In this document: positions 24,801-47,325 of the stretch, piece after piece
Layout: every line of letters begins with the position of its first letter
How positions within the stretch are numbered: position 1 is the stretch's first letter
Assembly (NCBI RefSeq): GCF_001949145.1
Contig: NW_019091426.1
Coordinates: forward strand, 991,827-1,051,826
Direction: 5' to 3'
Length of the DNA: 60,000 bases
Source: Acanthaster planci
Taxonomy: Eukaryota > Echinodermata > Asteroidea > Valvatida > Acanthasteridae
Program-made: the position numbers and the translations under genes
Notes under the pieces: generated by a model
What the model saw: only the letters and a program-made list of their open reading frames with translations
Told to the model about the DNA's origin: nothing
The model's database searches: none

Positions 24801-27800
24801 GTGCCCTTGCCTGTCAACTTTTGTACGTGTGTGTTTGTTTGCTCCTTTTACCTGCAGACATTAATAAATAAAATGAAACGAGGTGGCTTTGTCATTGAAA
24901 GCGGAAGTTGGGTATGGAGGTGTTTTCTAGGCAATTTTCCAAGAAGTTGCTATTTGTTGGCCAAGTGTGTTTACTGCGCATCTCTAGTTGTCTTACAAAT
25001 AACGTTCCATTAAGAAAATACCCTGGAGCCCATCCTGTGATTTCAACTAGATAACCGTTCAGAGGCCTGCTCTCAAGGGGGTCCATAACCAGGACGTGGA
25101 TGCCAGGCTTGGCAAACACAGGTGTAGGGCTTGTCTGGTGATCTCTGCCTCGAACTGCATTAGATGTGCCTTAACATGGCAAATTGCTAGCTACTAATTG
25201 TGACATGGTACATATAACAAAACTACACGTATCTTGCCAGAATTGTCAGCAGGTGATGTCTCACCTCAATTCCAGATTAGTTTTCAGGGAACTTGATTAT
25301 TCTTGTCCATGATTTTGTTGTATGTACTGCTAGCCTACATGTATAATTATCTTTGATGTGTACACATGTCGTGACAGTAGGGGACTTACATTTTTTTATT
25401 TCGAGTGGCTACAGTATTTGGTTTTTACAGTAAAGTTTATTGAAATCACTGTACCTAGTCCTTACACTTAAGTTTCCTACCCGGGAAAAAAAGTGACTTC
25501 AAAGTACTCCAAGTCAACAGATCACGAATTAGGGCTTGTTTACACCCTTGCTGTGTTTACACACTCCTGGCATTTCTTTCTGGAGATCTCAGAATCCCAG
25601 TAATATAAAACTTGGGGTGCAACAAACTTTACCTGCACAATATTGACACACTGCTGGTACTTAGCAGCATGAACTCACTGCATGCAGGGTGCGTGCCTGT
25701 GTGGCTTTCATTCAATGCTAAACAGTTCGGGGAAAGCATTGAGGAGCAGCCTTGGCGTTTTTGAATTGAATGGGGATCAGTTGAATGCCTTTTGACCAGT
25801 GGCCTGGTCAGTGTGTTACACATGAATGTGTACAACATATAAACATGGCCAAACTGTTCAGTTAGTGAAGGACTCACATATTCATATGATGCAAGATATG
25901 GGGCGGAGAGAACCCCCCCCGCCTTTGTGTTGGTCATTGTTTGATCAGAATCTCAGGAATTCTGTACAGACTTTTGGGGGATGTGTTGGGTAACAATAGT
26001 CTAGAGTGTGTATAGGGATTGGACGTGTAGGGGGGGTACCCATCGGCCCCATATCATGCAGAATATCCCACATATTCTTACCTTAGACGTAATGTAACCT
26101 CACTTGATGCATTCACAGATGATCACAATTGTGCATTTTTCCTATGTGGATCTTCCATGTAATGCATGCTTTTCTAACTAAATAAACTGACCAATGAGGC
26201 CAAGCATTATTGGAATGAAATTGGATTTGGCCTGACGCAGATGTCAACTACTGGGCATTCATGACATGAAAGTGGTAGTTTCAACCTTTTACTGTATGGT
26301 GTAACTTTGTTTTAAAAAGACCGACTGAAATTTGCCTGTAAAATTTCACATGAAAGTCTTTTAGTCTGGGAGAAGACCCTAAGCTGTTCCTGTGTTATGC
26401 ACGGTGAGACACCTTGGGCTGAACCTTGTCATACGACCGGCCATTGTGTTGCCTGGTAATCAACATACAATGCAGTTTGGGCGTTGCCAATACGTGTGAA
26501 TGTGTTGGCTGTGATGGTTTGAATAGGGGCTGAAATGTACATGTACCAGTGTTTGTAACAAATGCATGTCAGCAAACAAGATGATAATTTTTCCTGTTCT
26601 TTCATCCTCTTGAATGGTGAAGTACATGTAATCTCAAAAAGTATTAAGAGTCCTGATAAATCAATGTGGTTTCAGTTAAATCTGAATTCAGACTAATATG
26701 TGAATTTTCCAATTAATATTAACTTTTATCATCAACTTCAAAATGGACCTGAATATTTAACAGCTCTTTTTTTGGCATCCTTTTATTTGGTCACTTGTTT
26801 TACCTACATGTATAGGCCTAATATCTGCATGGTTGGAAGAATAATTTCAGAATTGCTTGTGAATTGTCAGTTCATTAAAGTACTATGTGTGCATAGATTT
26901 GTAAGCCCATAAAAAGGTTGTTTTTGGAAAACCTTTTATGCAGTTGATACCCTTAAAGCATTTGTAAAAAATTAAACACACAATTAAAAAACACACAAAA
27001 CAGCAGTTATCTGAGAAACAATATAAATGCAACTGCTACAGCCGAGTAAAATCTGAAACAGTGAGGAATGTTAATTTGTTTCTATTCAATTGAAGTTATC
27101 GTCATCATTAGTATCATTCATGTTTCTGTCATTGTTTCTTCCTACAGACGGCTATTTTTCCTGGATTTGAAGTTAGACCTTGTCAACAGCAAGCTAATTG
27201 CTTCAGTGAAGGAGACTGCTAGGCTGGCAGCTCTTCTGGCCCAGGCTGAGCAAGGCAACTACAGCCCCCACGCCCAGCACTATGCCAGCTTGCCCGATGC
27301 CTGCTGCAACGCTGACTTCATCACACAGGTCATGGCAGAACACATGAGGCTGAGGGGCATGAAGCCGGCCCAAGCCGAGTACCAGTTCCTGAAGGAGGTG
27401 GCCTCGCTGGACAGCTACGGTGTGGAGCTCTTCGAGGCGAAGGATGCCAGCGGTAGGGGTGTGCTGTTCGGCGTGGGCCCGCAGCACATCCACCTGTTCA
27501 GCACTGAACCAAAGATGGAGTGCCTAGAGAGGTGAGATTTGCCTATTTTTAAGTAGTCGTTTATAGAAATTCAGCAAACTGAAGCCTCTCATGAATTTCA
27601 TTTCCTGTTTGTGTCAAAAGACACTATGCTACATTTACCCTCACCGACACTCATGCCTCCATTTAGATAAGCATAAAATCTGGAGAGCTGGTTGGTGTCT
27701 GTCTTGCAACTCATATCAAGCTTGCACCTAAAGAATAGTGCAAGAGTTTTTAAGGTTTACCTAGCATTCTTTTTTTTTCATGTTACCTTTTCTGGCCTGT

Positions 27801-29534
27801 ACGAGGGGTGAGGCTAAACGTGGGGCCTTCTTTATGCTTTCTGAATCAAGGGAAATGAACTAAGACCAAGATATTTGCCTGTCTTTAATTAAAAAAAGGG
27901 GGGCTCCTTTTTGGGAGAGTCATGGCCCCTGTTGGCCCTCCTTGAGGTGCTCGTGTGCTTGTAATGTATATTTCTCCAGCGTATAAATGAAGTAAAGCTT
28001 GTGTAACTTGTACTGTCTGTAATGTACCGGGGCCAATTTCATAGAGCTGCTAAAGCACAAAATCTGCTTAAGTGTGAAAAAACTTTGCTTCAAAAGACAA
28101 AAGTTACCAGTTTAAATTCTATGTTATTGTCATGCTAACCAAAAGACAGCTAAACGCCAGAACACCATTCCAAAACGATATCCATCGCTTGCAGTTTTGG
28201 TTAGTTACCTGATTATCAAGCAAATTTTGTGCCCAGGCTTGTAGCAGTATGTATGCCCATTCACAGTGTGTTGACACTGCCAGACACAGCAGGGGTGTCA
28301 TATGATGTGCATGTGACTGATTCTCTGCAGACTTTCATTTAGCATTTCAACATCATTTGTTGCTCAGCAGTAGTGGGTGAAAATGAGTCAGACTTGTAGT
28401 TGTGTGTGCTGTACTGAAGATAATTATCAGTAGGCCAACATGTATAAATGTTGACATCTGGTTCCTCTTTGAGAAGAAAGACTGTAGGCGAATAGGCGTG
28501 CTCGGTGTAGGATCCCTGACAGTGATTATGATGTTGTTCATTACGCTGTTTGTCAAAGTGTTATAGAGGACTGGATTGAAAAACCAGTGAAGCATAGGAT
28601 TAGGCTCCGGCCTTAGTTGAGCCAGAAAGGCTTTTTTGTCAGCAAGGTTTACATGTACATGCAAATCAGTGCTTTAGGGGTCACCGTGTAAAGTGGAAAT
28701 TCCTCTCTGAAAGGATCCAAAACTCTTTATTATTAAAGGGGAAATACGAAACATCAGTATGTCTTTTGCTTGTGTTGCTATTGTTGGAAAATGTGTCCAG
28801 TTTATTCTACGTGTACATGCATATTAAAGCACTCTTAACTTTTTCAAATTAATTTTTTTTTCTGTTGGTTGGCAATTTGCAGGATTGGTCTAGATCTGAT
28901 CTTGAAGGAATCACTGAACGGCAAGTGTTTCAGTGTGACTTATCCTGAGGAAACTAATGGTGAGTTATCGCCCGTCACCATGTCAGTCAAGCTTCAGAGC
29001 AAAGAGGCTGCTGAGGCACTGTACCGAGCCATCACTGAAAAACATGAGTTTTTCGTCTGCGACACGGTCCAGAAGAGGATCCGGGCGGAGTGTGTGCGAG
29101 ACTTCAAAGGCACCCTGGCCTCCATCTTCACTGAGAACACCGAGTACGGCAAGAAGTTTATGTTTGACGTGCAGCGTACGTGGAAGGAGGTCTATGACCA
29201 AACCAGAAGAACGTTGCACCGGGCAGGCACTGCAGGGGTGACCGGCAGGCCGTTCACAAACCTGGCAGAGCGGGAGGACGCAGCCTGCGCAATGACAGGT
29301 GTGGACGAGGAGTCGGAGGTCAAGTTGCTGAGGAACAAGGTGGAGATGTACAACAGTGGGCTGAGTTGCAAAGTCTGCATGGCCACCCGACTGGACACAG
29401 CGTTCTTACCCTGCGGGCATGTGCTATGCCAAGTTTGTGCTGAACAGGTGGAGGTGTGCCCACATTGTCGCGGGGAAATCCAGGAGAGACTCCGCATCTT
29501 CTTGCCAATCGATGACTGCCAAATCGAAGTGTAA
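21882..29534 (+). CDS. MYLIP: E3 ubiquitin-protein ligase MYLIP (IDOL), complete
   Basis: FERM-RING E3 ligase; vertebrate MYLIP ubiquitinates LDL-receptor family tails at the plasma membrane, and the fly homologue is DNR1. Coding exons are 21,882-21,968, 23,521-23,714, 27,148-27,531 and 28,883-29,534. All junctions are GT-AG and phases match (0, 2, 2), giving 438 aa against about 445 in human. The start is supported by an in-frame TGA at 21,855. Residues 1 to about 280 form the FERM lobes, with conserved DYFGLQF, WLNLRN and LRVKF...PHLILQE stretches, and YRAITE and GKKF-FDV further on. The C3HC4 RING uses C384, C387, C399, H401, C404, C407, C414 and C417. The linker before the RING has only one Cys (C357), whereas vertebrate MYLIP has a cysteine cluster there linked to iron binding. 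Exons 3 and 4 are notably GC-rich. Family assignment is very secure. Confidence 0.95.
25880..26082 (+). repeat. dispersed 0.2-kb repeat, copy 2 (MYLIP intron 2)
   Basis: This is the second copy of the repeat at 6,431-6,618, in the same orientation. It sits in the 3.4-kb second intron of MYLIP. It carries extra sequence before GGGGGGTACCC relative to copy 1. Confidence 0.75.
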
Positions 29535-32500
29535 CCATCCACTTCCAAAGGTGACACGCCTACCCAACTGCATGCTTCTTTTTGTAGTCTCGGTCATTTT
29601 GCTAGATTCCGTTTCGAACACGGCATGGGACTTAAATTAGAACCTGCCGAGTACAGCTTTAGCTTAGGAGTGCAATATATTGTCTGTCTTCATTGATGAA
29701 AAATGTGTAAAAGGAATTCAGAATGTCACAGGGCCACGGTTTAAAGCTTTTCTGTTCCCTGTGCAAGCACCCATATTTTCTTTGCTAAAAAAAAGGACAT
29801 ATTGCTTGCTGGGTTAAAGATGAACTTAAAAAAAGTAGTATTTTGCAGATAAAACTGTAAGGCGTCTGATATGTGATCTGAAATCTACCAAGACAGTTTG
29901 TAAGACTTACTTCACAATATTGACTCTATTCAAGTGACAACATTTTTCGGCATACATGTGTTGTATTTTTTTTTAATCCTGCGTACGTTATTTTCTCGCA
30001 ACACTACTGTGCACTGGCATGTCTTGAGAGGTAGAAAAGAAACAGGTCACAACACGTAAACATTCTCTACTGGATGAGATGTAGGCTGTGTTACACCACT
30101 CAGTGCTATGGTCACTCCAGAGTTTGTGCATTAACATGTCAGGCAAACTGCGACATGCTGAAGTGGTCAAGTTCTGTGGACGAACAGGAAAACAGGGCTT
30201 GAACGTAAAAACCCGCAGTAAATCCATCCTGGAGTCTCTGAAGTTGATAGACAGGTGCCAATTTGCATTTTTGTCGCTGGCATCCACCATCCAAGCACCA
30301 CTGCACAGTAGATGGCTGGTTCATATCATCCCACCTTAATTGTGCCATTGTTTGAAATCATAGCACGTTTAGTTTGCGTACAAAGTGGAAACAGTATTAA
30401 TAAGAGAATGTACTGAGGACTCTTAATTGCATAGAGTCCATCACTGTGTTTGCCCTTTCAAAATTGATGACACAGGGATATGTCCAAATTGCCAAAAACA
30501 CTCCAGTTTCCTTTTTTTTGTAATCTGTACATGTCATTTTGCGTGCAGACTTTTTGTAATGTTTGTAATTAGATATTTTCATATTTATTGACAGATGAAA
30601 TCTGTTTTCGCATTGTTTTGAATAGTAAACTATTAACGGTGAGCATCTGTGTACAAAGGGCTTGTCTTTCTCATTGGTATGTTATCGTCCTAACATTTGA
30701 AGTCACTGAAGTTCTTTCTTTCCTTGAGTTTAGATCTTTTGTGTAGATTTTTGGGCCAGTTTTTAGAATTGTATGCTTTCGGTACGTGATATTTTGAAGT
30801 TGTTTGTGTGAATGTACATGGCTGTAGGTCGTTTGTAAAAATTGATCGTTCTGTCCCTTGGAGGCTAATTTATTCAAAGTAAAGGTCACATATACATATA
30901 CACTTTCCCTGCCGTGTCATTTCCCCTTCCTACTTTGCCCCCCCCCGTCCCTGAGTTACTCATCAAAATCCCCAATAATAGTGTTTGAATTTCTTCTCTG
31001 TGGTCATCATGGATGTGCATTACGTGGTTGCGTCAGTGGAGGGCCACACTTATCACTAATTGCTTATTCTACTTCTGGAAGATATCATCAGTTCCACAAT
31101 CACTTAAATTTCATCACTTAAGTGTAACAATGCAATAAAAACTAGCAATGCAGTTAAAGCACTTTCTTAAAATTTTTAAAACCTGTTACGTATTTTAAAT
31201 TAAAAAAGGTTGAAACTGTCACATCAACATTGCATGTACTCTTTTGTTTTCTGTTTTCAGTAATTACGAACGTGTACCCAAAGGTGAGACAGTGTCAACG
31301 ATGGTTAGATTTTTATTGCAGTTTAATGTGGAGCAAGATATGTAATTTCAAATTGCATCTTTGGCGACATGCACCACTGAAAAAAGTTACGGACCACTTT
31401 TTTCTTAACTTGTAATTTTTTTCCAAGCAATGAGTGGGTCTAGTTCTTTCATTTTTTGTTTGTCTACACGGTGTTCTCATCGGAATGGAAAATTGCAAAA
31501 AGATTTCAGAACATCAAATGCACATTTTCAGCGGTAAAATATCTCATATAAAAAAGTATACACAAAATAAAAAGTGTTCCAAATCTTTTTTTTTTGTGTA
31601 GTGTATCATTCATTGATGTCATAATGTTGTATTTTAATTTGTGTATAAACTGTAAACGTTGTTTTACCCAGAGTGAGGCAGATCCAATTTGTTGTTACAC
31701 GTTAGAGGTACGTGTGTTTGGTATTTAACACCTAATGTCCTGCAACGTAAAGAAACTTCTGTGCAAGTGGGGGGGATTCAGGACTTTGATTTATGCAACA
31801 CACATTGATGACTTGTAGTTACATGTAAGTTTTGCATAAATTGTTAATAATGGAATGGTTAATTTCTACATACATTCCTTCTTCCTTTCTTTGTCACTTT
31901 TATGCTCCTGTTAGTGGTAGTTCAGTTCAGTATGTTGTTCTTGAAAATGTAGATAATTTCTTCTGGAAGTGATGTACATGTACAATACATGTAGAATAAT
32001 GATTTGGCAGATCTATCAAGCAGTATTATTCCCAGACCAAATTGCACCGAAAAGCGTTCAATTCATTCCAAGAATGAAATAAGATGTATTCGTCGAATGA
32101 AGTTTGTGTTGGAGAGGGGGAATGTCCCCTGTGCAGCAGTGCAGTCTAGCTCCCAAATTTCTTTCTTTAAATTTTAAAGAAAAATGTGTTGTTTAAGAAT
32201 GGATTATTCGGATTAGTAGTTAAACTGACGAAAATGAGTCCCTAACTGCATCAAATGTTCATATCTAAAAAGAAAGTGCAAAATGTTGACATTGTGTTTG
32301 AAAATAATTTTTTGATGTATTCTGGGTGTTTGATGAAACATTAATGCACGCACATGCTTGCTTTCCTTTCACATTGTATACTGTTTATCATTCGTCGATT
32401 TTGCCTTCAGGCGAACTCCCAGCACTCATTAATTTGAAGGTCTACCACATAAGTACCTCCATTGAAATCATGAGCATGATTGGAACGCTAATTGATAACG

Positions 32501-35500
32501 AGTAGTTGATGGTACCCTGATCTCTGGACCTTGGTCTGGGCCATCAAACACAAGTGACTATTTTACACAACTTATATGCTGGCATATTGTTGTAGGTAGT
32601 CCCACGTGGGAACATCATTTTAGTATTATTAGTGTCATTTTATCCTGTTTGATGTCATAATGCGATTGTCTTTTAGTTAACGTTATATTGTTGAACTTTG
32701 GAAACAAGAAGTGGAGGGTAACTCTCAACTCGTGATAAAGTATTTTGTAGCTTTGTCAGTAAAAACAATAAATAAAATCATCGTACTAAGTACAGTAAAA
32801 GAAGCCGTTGTGAGTATCAATTCGGTCTCATTTGTAATGGAATCGTCATATTATGGAAGGGAAGTAAATTTTGGATTGTGAGATCCCCCCCCCTCCGCCA
32901 TTTTGGTCACAAAATGCCCCTCAGATTTTGCGCGGTTTTACTTTTGGGAATGTAGCAGTGTGGCGCGTTCTGCTGTTTTTTCATTTACAAACTTTATCCT
33001 TTTTTCCGCTTGTTTTCAGAAAATGAATGTTAGGCCTATTGCGAATGAATACATGTACTTTATTATTCGGCCCAGGGGTTGAGGAAGGAAATTGAAATTG
33101 GATTAAGATAACAATAAACGAGTAATGAACGTCTACTTTCGAGGGAAGCCAGGTCATTTCATGACGACCCAGGGAAAATCGAGCTCTCAGTGAGTTCCCG
33201 ACGCGAACAAATGTTGTCAAGGGTCCAGCTCAGGCTGTATATCTGCAGTGTGACATTGAATTAGATTAGGTCTTAACTCCATTTGAAATACAGGCAGACA
33301 ATAGACCTAGACAAATAGACCTCGTTTCGGACACGGCCTTAGAGTGTCATCCTTAGAGCGACATCCCTTGTCATCTGATGATGTACGTAGTTTTTAGGCT
33401 CCATATGTACGGCCCATGGCCTGACAGCTGTACGCCTTGCTGTCGGGAATGAAAAAAATATATATATATTGCATATCAGAAACCGGTTGCTTTTATCATT
33501 TCCTGCCTTATCAAAATCGATAAGGTTGGGACCACGGCAGGAGATGAACCTTCCTTAAAAGCAGCAGACGTAATTACATGTCTGATAAATACATGGACCC
33601 ACTTTTCCCAACAAAATTTGGGGAAATTTTTACCAGCAGTCTGGGGTGGATCCAGGAATTTTTACGGGGGGTCAGGCCGGCGGTTTTTTAATGTGTCATT
33701 TGTGTGGACTAGAAGTATCGTCCTATTTAAAACACTTACCTTGTACACATAAGAAATATCTGCAGGATGCTATCTTGTTTTTAAACTTGCTTTAATTATG
33801 CTTTATTATTTTTCCTAGGTTTTAAAAATCTTTTTTTCAGAGCCCGCATATCCGGAAACTGAAACCGATATGTGCGAAAAAGTTAACACGGTGACCCTTT
33901 AAAATTTTCTGAAAACTTATCTTCAAATGAGCCTGATCGCATGCTTTCTGTTTCTTTGGTTCCTCAGTCATATTTTCCTAATCTAAACAAAACAGCTTTG
34001 GGTCAAGGCCCAAATATGCCTGCCTCGCCCTTGGCTCGGGCTTTTGATATGTCCGGTCGGTTCGGTCACGGTCGGCCAAACTTGACCAGTGATTGAACCA
34101 ACCCGTCTAATTGCAAATGACCAGCTCCCGACGACACTTGACTGAAAGGACCATTACAATGACAGGTAAAGTCTCTCTAATAATTTACGGTCATTAATTT
34201 ACTAGACAGGAAAAAGAAAAGGCAGTTGATTTAGGGTGAGGGCGCTTTGGCCCGAACTATAGGCTATTTCATTTTTCATGTTCATCTTGCAGGTATGTCT
34301 CTGTGAGCTTAAACCACCCTTATCTTGCATATACTCCATGGTCAAGTATAATATGGCGGTAAGCTCGCCTTGAGTATTTTTATATTGACAGTTTTGACAC
34401 CTACTTGGAGTTTTCCAAGGAGAAAGAAACCAGATTGGGGGGATTTTTTTTACTTGTTTGGATGTTTTAAATGGCCCAGATGCGTCCCTTCGAAATTTTC
34501 AAAATCAGTACAGTGTACACCAGCCAGCAAACGCCGTACCAGCGTGAAAACTTAGAACCTCAATGGTTTTCTTGGGGTCAAAAGTCGTGGGTGGAAGCGG
34601 GGTTGATATCTAAACCACGTCCTTGTTTTGAGTTTCTTTGTTCATTCGGAACACAACTTCCAGTCATTGGGCAGACAATCTTCATATTGTTCAAATAGTA
34701 TAAGTTGAATGCATGGTTTATCTATTTTGTAGAGAGAGATATTAATGACTTTCCATTAAAACCATCTGTGCCTGAATAACCTATGTAAATGATAAAACTA
34801 CATGTACTTTAGAAACGCTCTCGTTTCTAAAGTACATGTAGTTTCTAAAGTACATGTCTCTACGCGTACACAACACAGTTGGTTTAAATATGTATCTCGT
34901 AAACCTTAATAAGTCGGTGGACTTGTTAATTAGTTTCCGAAGTGTTTGCTGTTGAATATAACCTTCAAATTGCATAACTTCCCCCCCCCAAAAAAAAAAA
35001 ATTGGTCGAGAAATTAACTATATCACTTACAATACTTTGTAGGCGTTTCTTTTTGCATGCTCTTTCACGACCCATGGGAAAAACATGAGGGGAAGAAAGA
35101 ATCCACAGTTAGTAAATTTCAGAATAAGAAAAGCTCCTGGCAAACTAGCAACTTGAGATGGGTCAAATTTCACCACAGACACAAACATATTTTTACTCTG
35201 ATGAAGGGGGAAACACCAGTTCCAAATGATTGCATTTATTCTGATTAATTCTTAATCACTTTTACATACAGGTTGAAATTACTCTGGGAAAATTTTCATT
35301 CGACAGAATGAAGACTTTTTAATACCAGCACGTGAGAGCATGTAAGAACTCGGACATTCATTATGTTTACTCTAATTAGAAAGGGCAGATCTGTGGATTC
35401 CCACTCGAAAGCGGGGCTGTGTCCAGAAGTTGTCACGGTGTCTGCAGCTAGCAATAACACACGTTAAAGGAAAGCCATTGGCTAAGCATGTGCATCACTC

Positions 35501-37027
35501 CTAGCCTTAGCTAGTCAAATTGGTCACAGCCTGGCAACTCTCAGCTAGAACTGAATCAAGCAAGTTAAAATGTTTTCTCTTAAAAAAGTGCAATTTTTGA
35601 AAGCCTTTTTCCCAGGACGTAAATAACCGTTTTAAAGAAAGCAACAAACTCTCATGACATTCAATGAACATTTAATGAAGTTTGAGGTATTTCCACGGAA
35701 CTTTGTCGTTTGATGAAGAAGTTTGGAGACAATTCTGATCAATTACTGACAGAAATGAAATCTGAATCATTTCCATAAAGGTTAGACTTATCAAAGCCAA
35801 ACAGAAACACTAGTATAGAAACAAGTGTGCTGGCTAGGAAAAGAAAAGTCTCGTAAACAACATGATGAGAATGCAACATGTTTCTGTCAGCAACAAGCCA
35901 GCATCACAGAGAGTCCACCACAGGGGACAAGTTCTGGAAATATTGTTATACCTCCTCATCAATCAACATCAGAATCATGTTACAGACTAGACGGTAGGCA
36001 AGGCCAGGGAGTTTAGAAAAATCTGAGAAACTTATAAATGTGCACAAGTTACCAAGTTGGTCGACACAGTGGCAGAAACAAACTATCAGAACATTCTCCA
36101 ACACTTCTCGTAATGGGCACACTTTACTGTCATTTTTAATAGGTTCTTTATGCTAAAGACAGTTAATAAAGTCTAGCGGTCTGACTTCACTTGATAAAGG
36201 AAAGGCACAGCTTCCCTGTCTCTGCAGTATCACTGACTACCGTGTGTGTGAATATCAAAATTACATTGAGTCAGTGTCAGAGGTCACCACGGCAGAAAGT
36301 CGATCAGGCTTACTGGTCTTTGACAAAAGATGAAGGCATGGCAGGGATCAATTCCTTCCGGGCAAACAAAAATTCCACCTGGAAACCTGGCAAATTATGC
36401 TTTCATTAGATGTTAAATGTCTCCATTCTAAACTACCAAAGTTCTGGCAGAGTCCCAAAGGCTTCTAAATGTGGGCCTCATTCAATTTCTAAAGGTACAG
36501 GCATCACGTTACCAATAAACCCCAGAGAAAAAATCTTACAAAATTCACCAAAAAAGAGGACACAAGAACGCACATGATAATTTCTTCCTCAAAAATCTAG
36601 TTGATTCAGAAAGCACTACAGCTTCAGACTGCATACAAACCAATTTTATTTTCAATTTCAATTTAAACAATTCTAATAAAAAGTAAACTTTAGTCCTGTG
36701 ATTGCCAGTAAATACGATCATGAATGCCTTCAAACAAAAGTCTGATTTTACCAAGGAGTTGGGAACATTTACTTAGTCAATCCTTATTTTCATTTATCCA
36801 GCATTAGGCTGTTATATCAACCACCTTTGCACCAGCTGCAAATTTATCAACCCTTGGGTAATGCCATGTTAAGCAACAAGGCAATTATCCATCGATTCCA
36901 AAGGGGGTAAGTGTGTTTGCTGGCATGTTTCCAGTCCAACCATCCCACAGGCACACACTGTAGGGAAGACACTAAACACACAAGGCTATGCAGTTCAATG
37001 ATGTGGATTTACACCCTCCCCCCTCCA
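29535..37027. other. MYLIP 3' UTR, intergenic DNA and AFG3L2 3' UTR
   Basis: No further coding exon is recognised. MYLIP's 3' UTR probably extends to an AATAAA at 31,134-31,139, or others further right. For AFG3L2, minus-strand AATAAA-type signals lie near 36,640 and 35,230. An AT-repeat (TATATATAT) is near 33,465, and a perfect hairpin is at 34,798-34,841. Open frames here are short and unrecognisable. Confidence 0.5.
34798..34857. repeat. perfect 20-bp hairpin with 4-nt loop plus a third half-copy
   Basis: Arms 34,798-34,817 and 34,822-34,841 are exact reverse complements around CTCT, each containing ACATGTACTTTAGAAACG or its complement. A further direct copy of the last 16 nt (TTTCTAAAGTACATGT) follows immediately at 34,842-34,857. 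Confidence 0.9.
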
Positions 37028-45676
<8,649 letters not shown>

Positions 45677-46146
45677 GGTAATTAAAAAACACTTAATTTA
45701 TCTCAAAAATTGAAGATCTTCAAAATGAGCACAAACTTTGGCACGGGATAACAAGCCTGTGCATTTTGGTGTTAACCCACTTCACCGCCGCACCGGTTAT
45801 TTCAACCAAGTTTTTTTTTTCACTTAATACTGTCCATTCTCGATCTGCTATGCGGCAGAATTTGACGACAGGCTACCGTGAAATGTCTGCCTGTAAAATA
45901 TGATATGTTTATTGAAGTCAAGAACTGATGCAATGCATATGACATGTACTATGATGACTTAACGAATTTGTTGGATAACATTGCAAAGAGAAAAAGAACG
46001 AGTTAAATAACTGTAATGATCGTGCACGGTACCCAGACTCATTCTAACCTCAAAGACAAAGCAAACAAATAGCTTCGCAGGTATCAGACGAATTGTAATT
46101 AATTTCTACCACTTGAGGGCGCTGGTCATATATACAAAATAATCTG
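45677..46146. promoter_or_regulatory. divergent spacer upstream of AFG3L2 (putative promoter region)
   Basis: This is the DNA just upstream of the AFG3L2 start codon. No TATA box or CpG island is obvious. It is called a promoter region only from position, and specific elements cannot be supported. Confidence 0.3.
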
Positions 46147-47325
46147 CAATGCAAGGTGCCGAGGCAAAACAACACCGTAACATGCATAACAGCATACTAG
46201 CCTATAGGTCCATTTGAAGTCAATAATTTAAAATGCTCTATGGAAGCCTGCCTTTCATGTTTAATTTTGAAACAAGTGAGGGCATCTTGAAACTTTTGTC
46301 TCCTCACCGAATCCAATCCCTCGGGACCGACAGGTCTCCCAAATCATGCTTTAACTTACAGTAAGTAACATTAATTTTTTATACCGCGCATTTTCCATTA
46401 AAATATGATCAAATGCAATAAAATACTGCGGATACGTCTAAGATTTACATCAAAATTACAGACATGTAAAACCATACAAAATTATTCAATTGAAAAGAAA
46501 ACAAAGTATGTATGGGTGCTCGTGTAACTGGGTCACGAAGTACTAATTCCCAAAATCATTTCCGCATTTAACACAAAATACATTCATCAAAATAGCTAAC
46601 ACCAAAGTTGCGAAACTGAGAAGTGTGTCGAAGAAAAACAGGAACCCGAAGCCGGGCCGCGGGGAACGCCATCCGTCTTGAAGGTGACAGATGGGTCAAG
46701 TGCGGAGTGATAAATCACAGACGACCAAAAGCTTTGTGAAATAGGTAGGTCTTAAGTCTGCTTTTAAAACCATGTGAGTGTGACTTGACTTCACAGTGGC
46801 AATGAATTTCAGAGTATAGGACAGCAACTGGCTGAGACTACAAATCTTGTTCTGACGAGAAGTAATTTTAGGAACCTGTAAGTACAACATATTTCTTGAT
46901 CTTAATAAATATTTTCCGGGTTGCTGGAATTTGAAAAGATTAGATGAATATGTAGGATATAACTTATTTACTGATTTATATACTAGCAAAAGAATTTTAA
47001 ATTCGATTCGACATTTGACTGGCAACCAACTTGAAGTATAAATCACACAATGTGACATTCCCCACCTTATCCCTTTCTACGTCGAAATTGAGTTTTTAGG
47101 AATGTGTGGTTCGGAGAATAAACTCCACTTTCACATGCAATAATGTACATGTAGCACAACTGGTGGGATGTTTGGCCAGTTTGAAGGCTTGGGCACGGTG
47201 GGCCGGGGGGGGGTATGTTTTTATTCCTCCATGGGCCGCCGGCCGGTAGACGGTCCACTCAACCAAGGCCAAATTGATACGGGCTTCACCGAGAGAGGGC
47301 GTGTTTTGTAGAGTGGTACTTTCGC
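46147..47325 (-). mobile_element. LINE 3'-end segment, tandem unit A
   Basis: The unit starts at GCAAGGTGCC and ends at GAGTGGTACTTTCG. It is repeated in direct orientation at 47,566-48,813 with roughly 90% identity and the same two ends. Its minus strand carries a LINE C-terminal remnant. A single N at 47,326 sits exactly at the unit's right end. Confidence 0.8.
46696..47058 (-). pseudogene. LINE reverse transcriptase C-terminal remnant (unit A)
   Basis: The frame includes WLPVKCRIEFKILLLVYKS, then LYPTYSSNLFKF and YLLRSRNMLYLQVPK. This is the usual thumb/C-terminal word order of CR1/L2-type LINE ORF2 (LHWLPV-RI-FKI...). RT core motifs are absent, so only the 3' tail was retained. Confidence 0.75.

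Noticed and set aside
29192-29557. 121-codon antisense frame within MYLIP exon 4
   Set aside because: It is a shadow of the GC-rich coding exon on the other strand.
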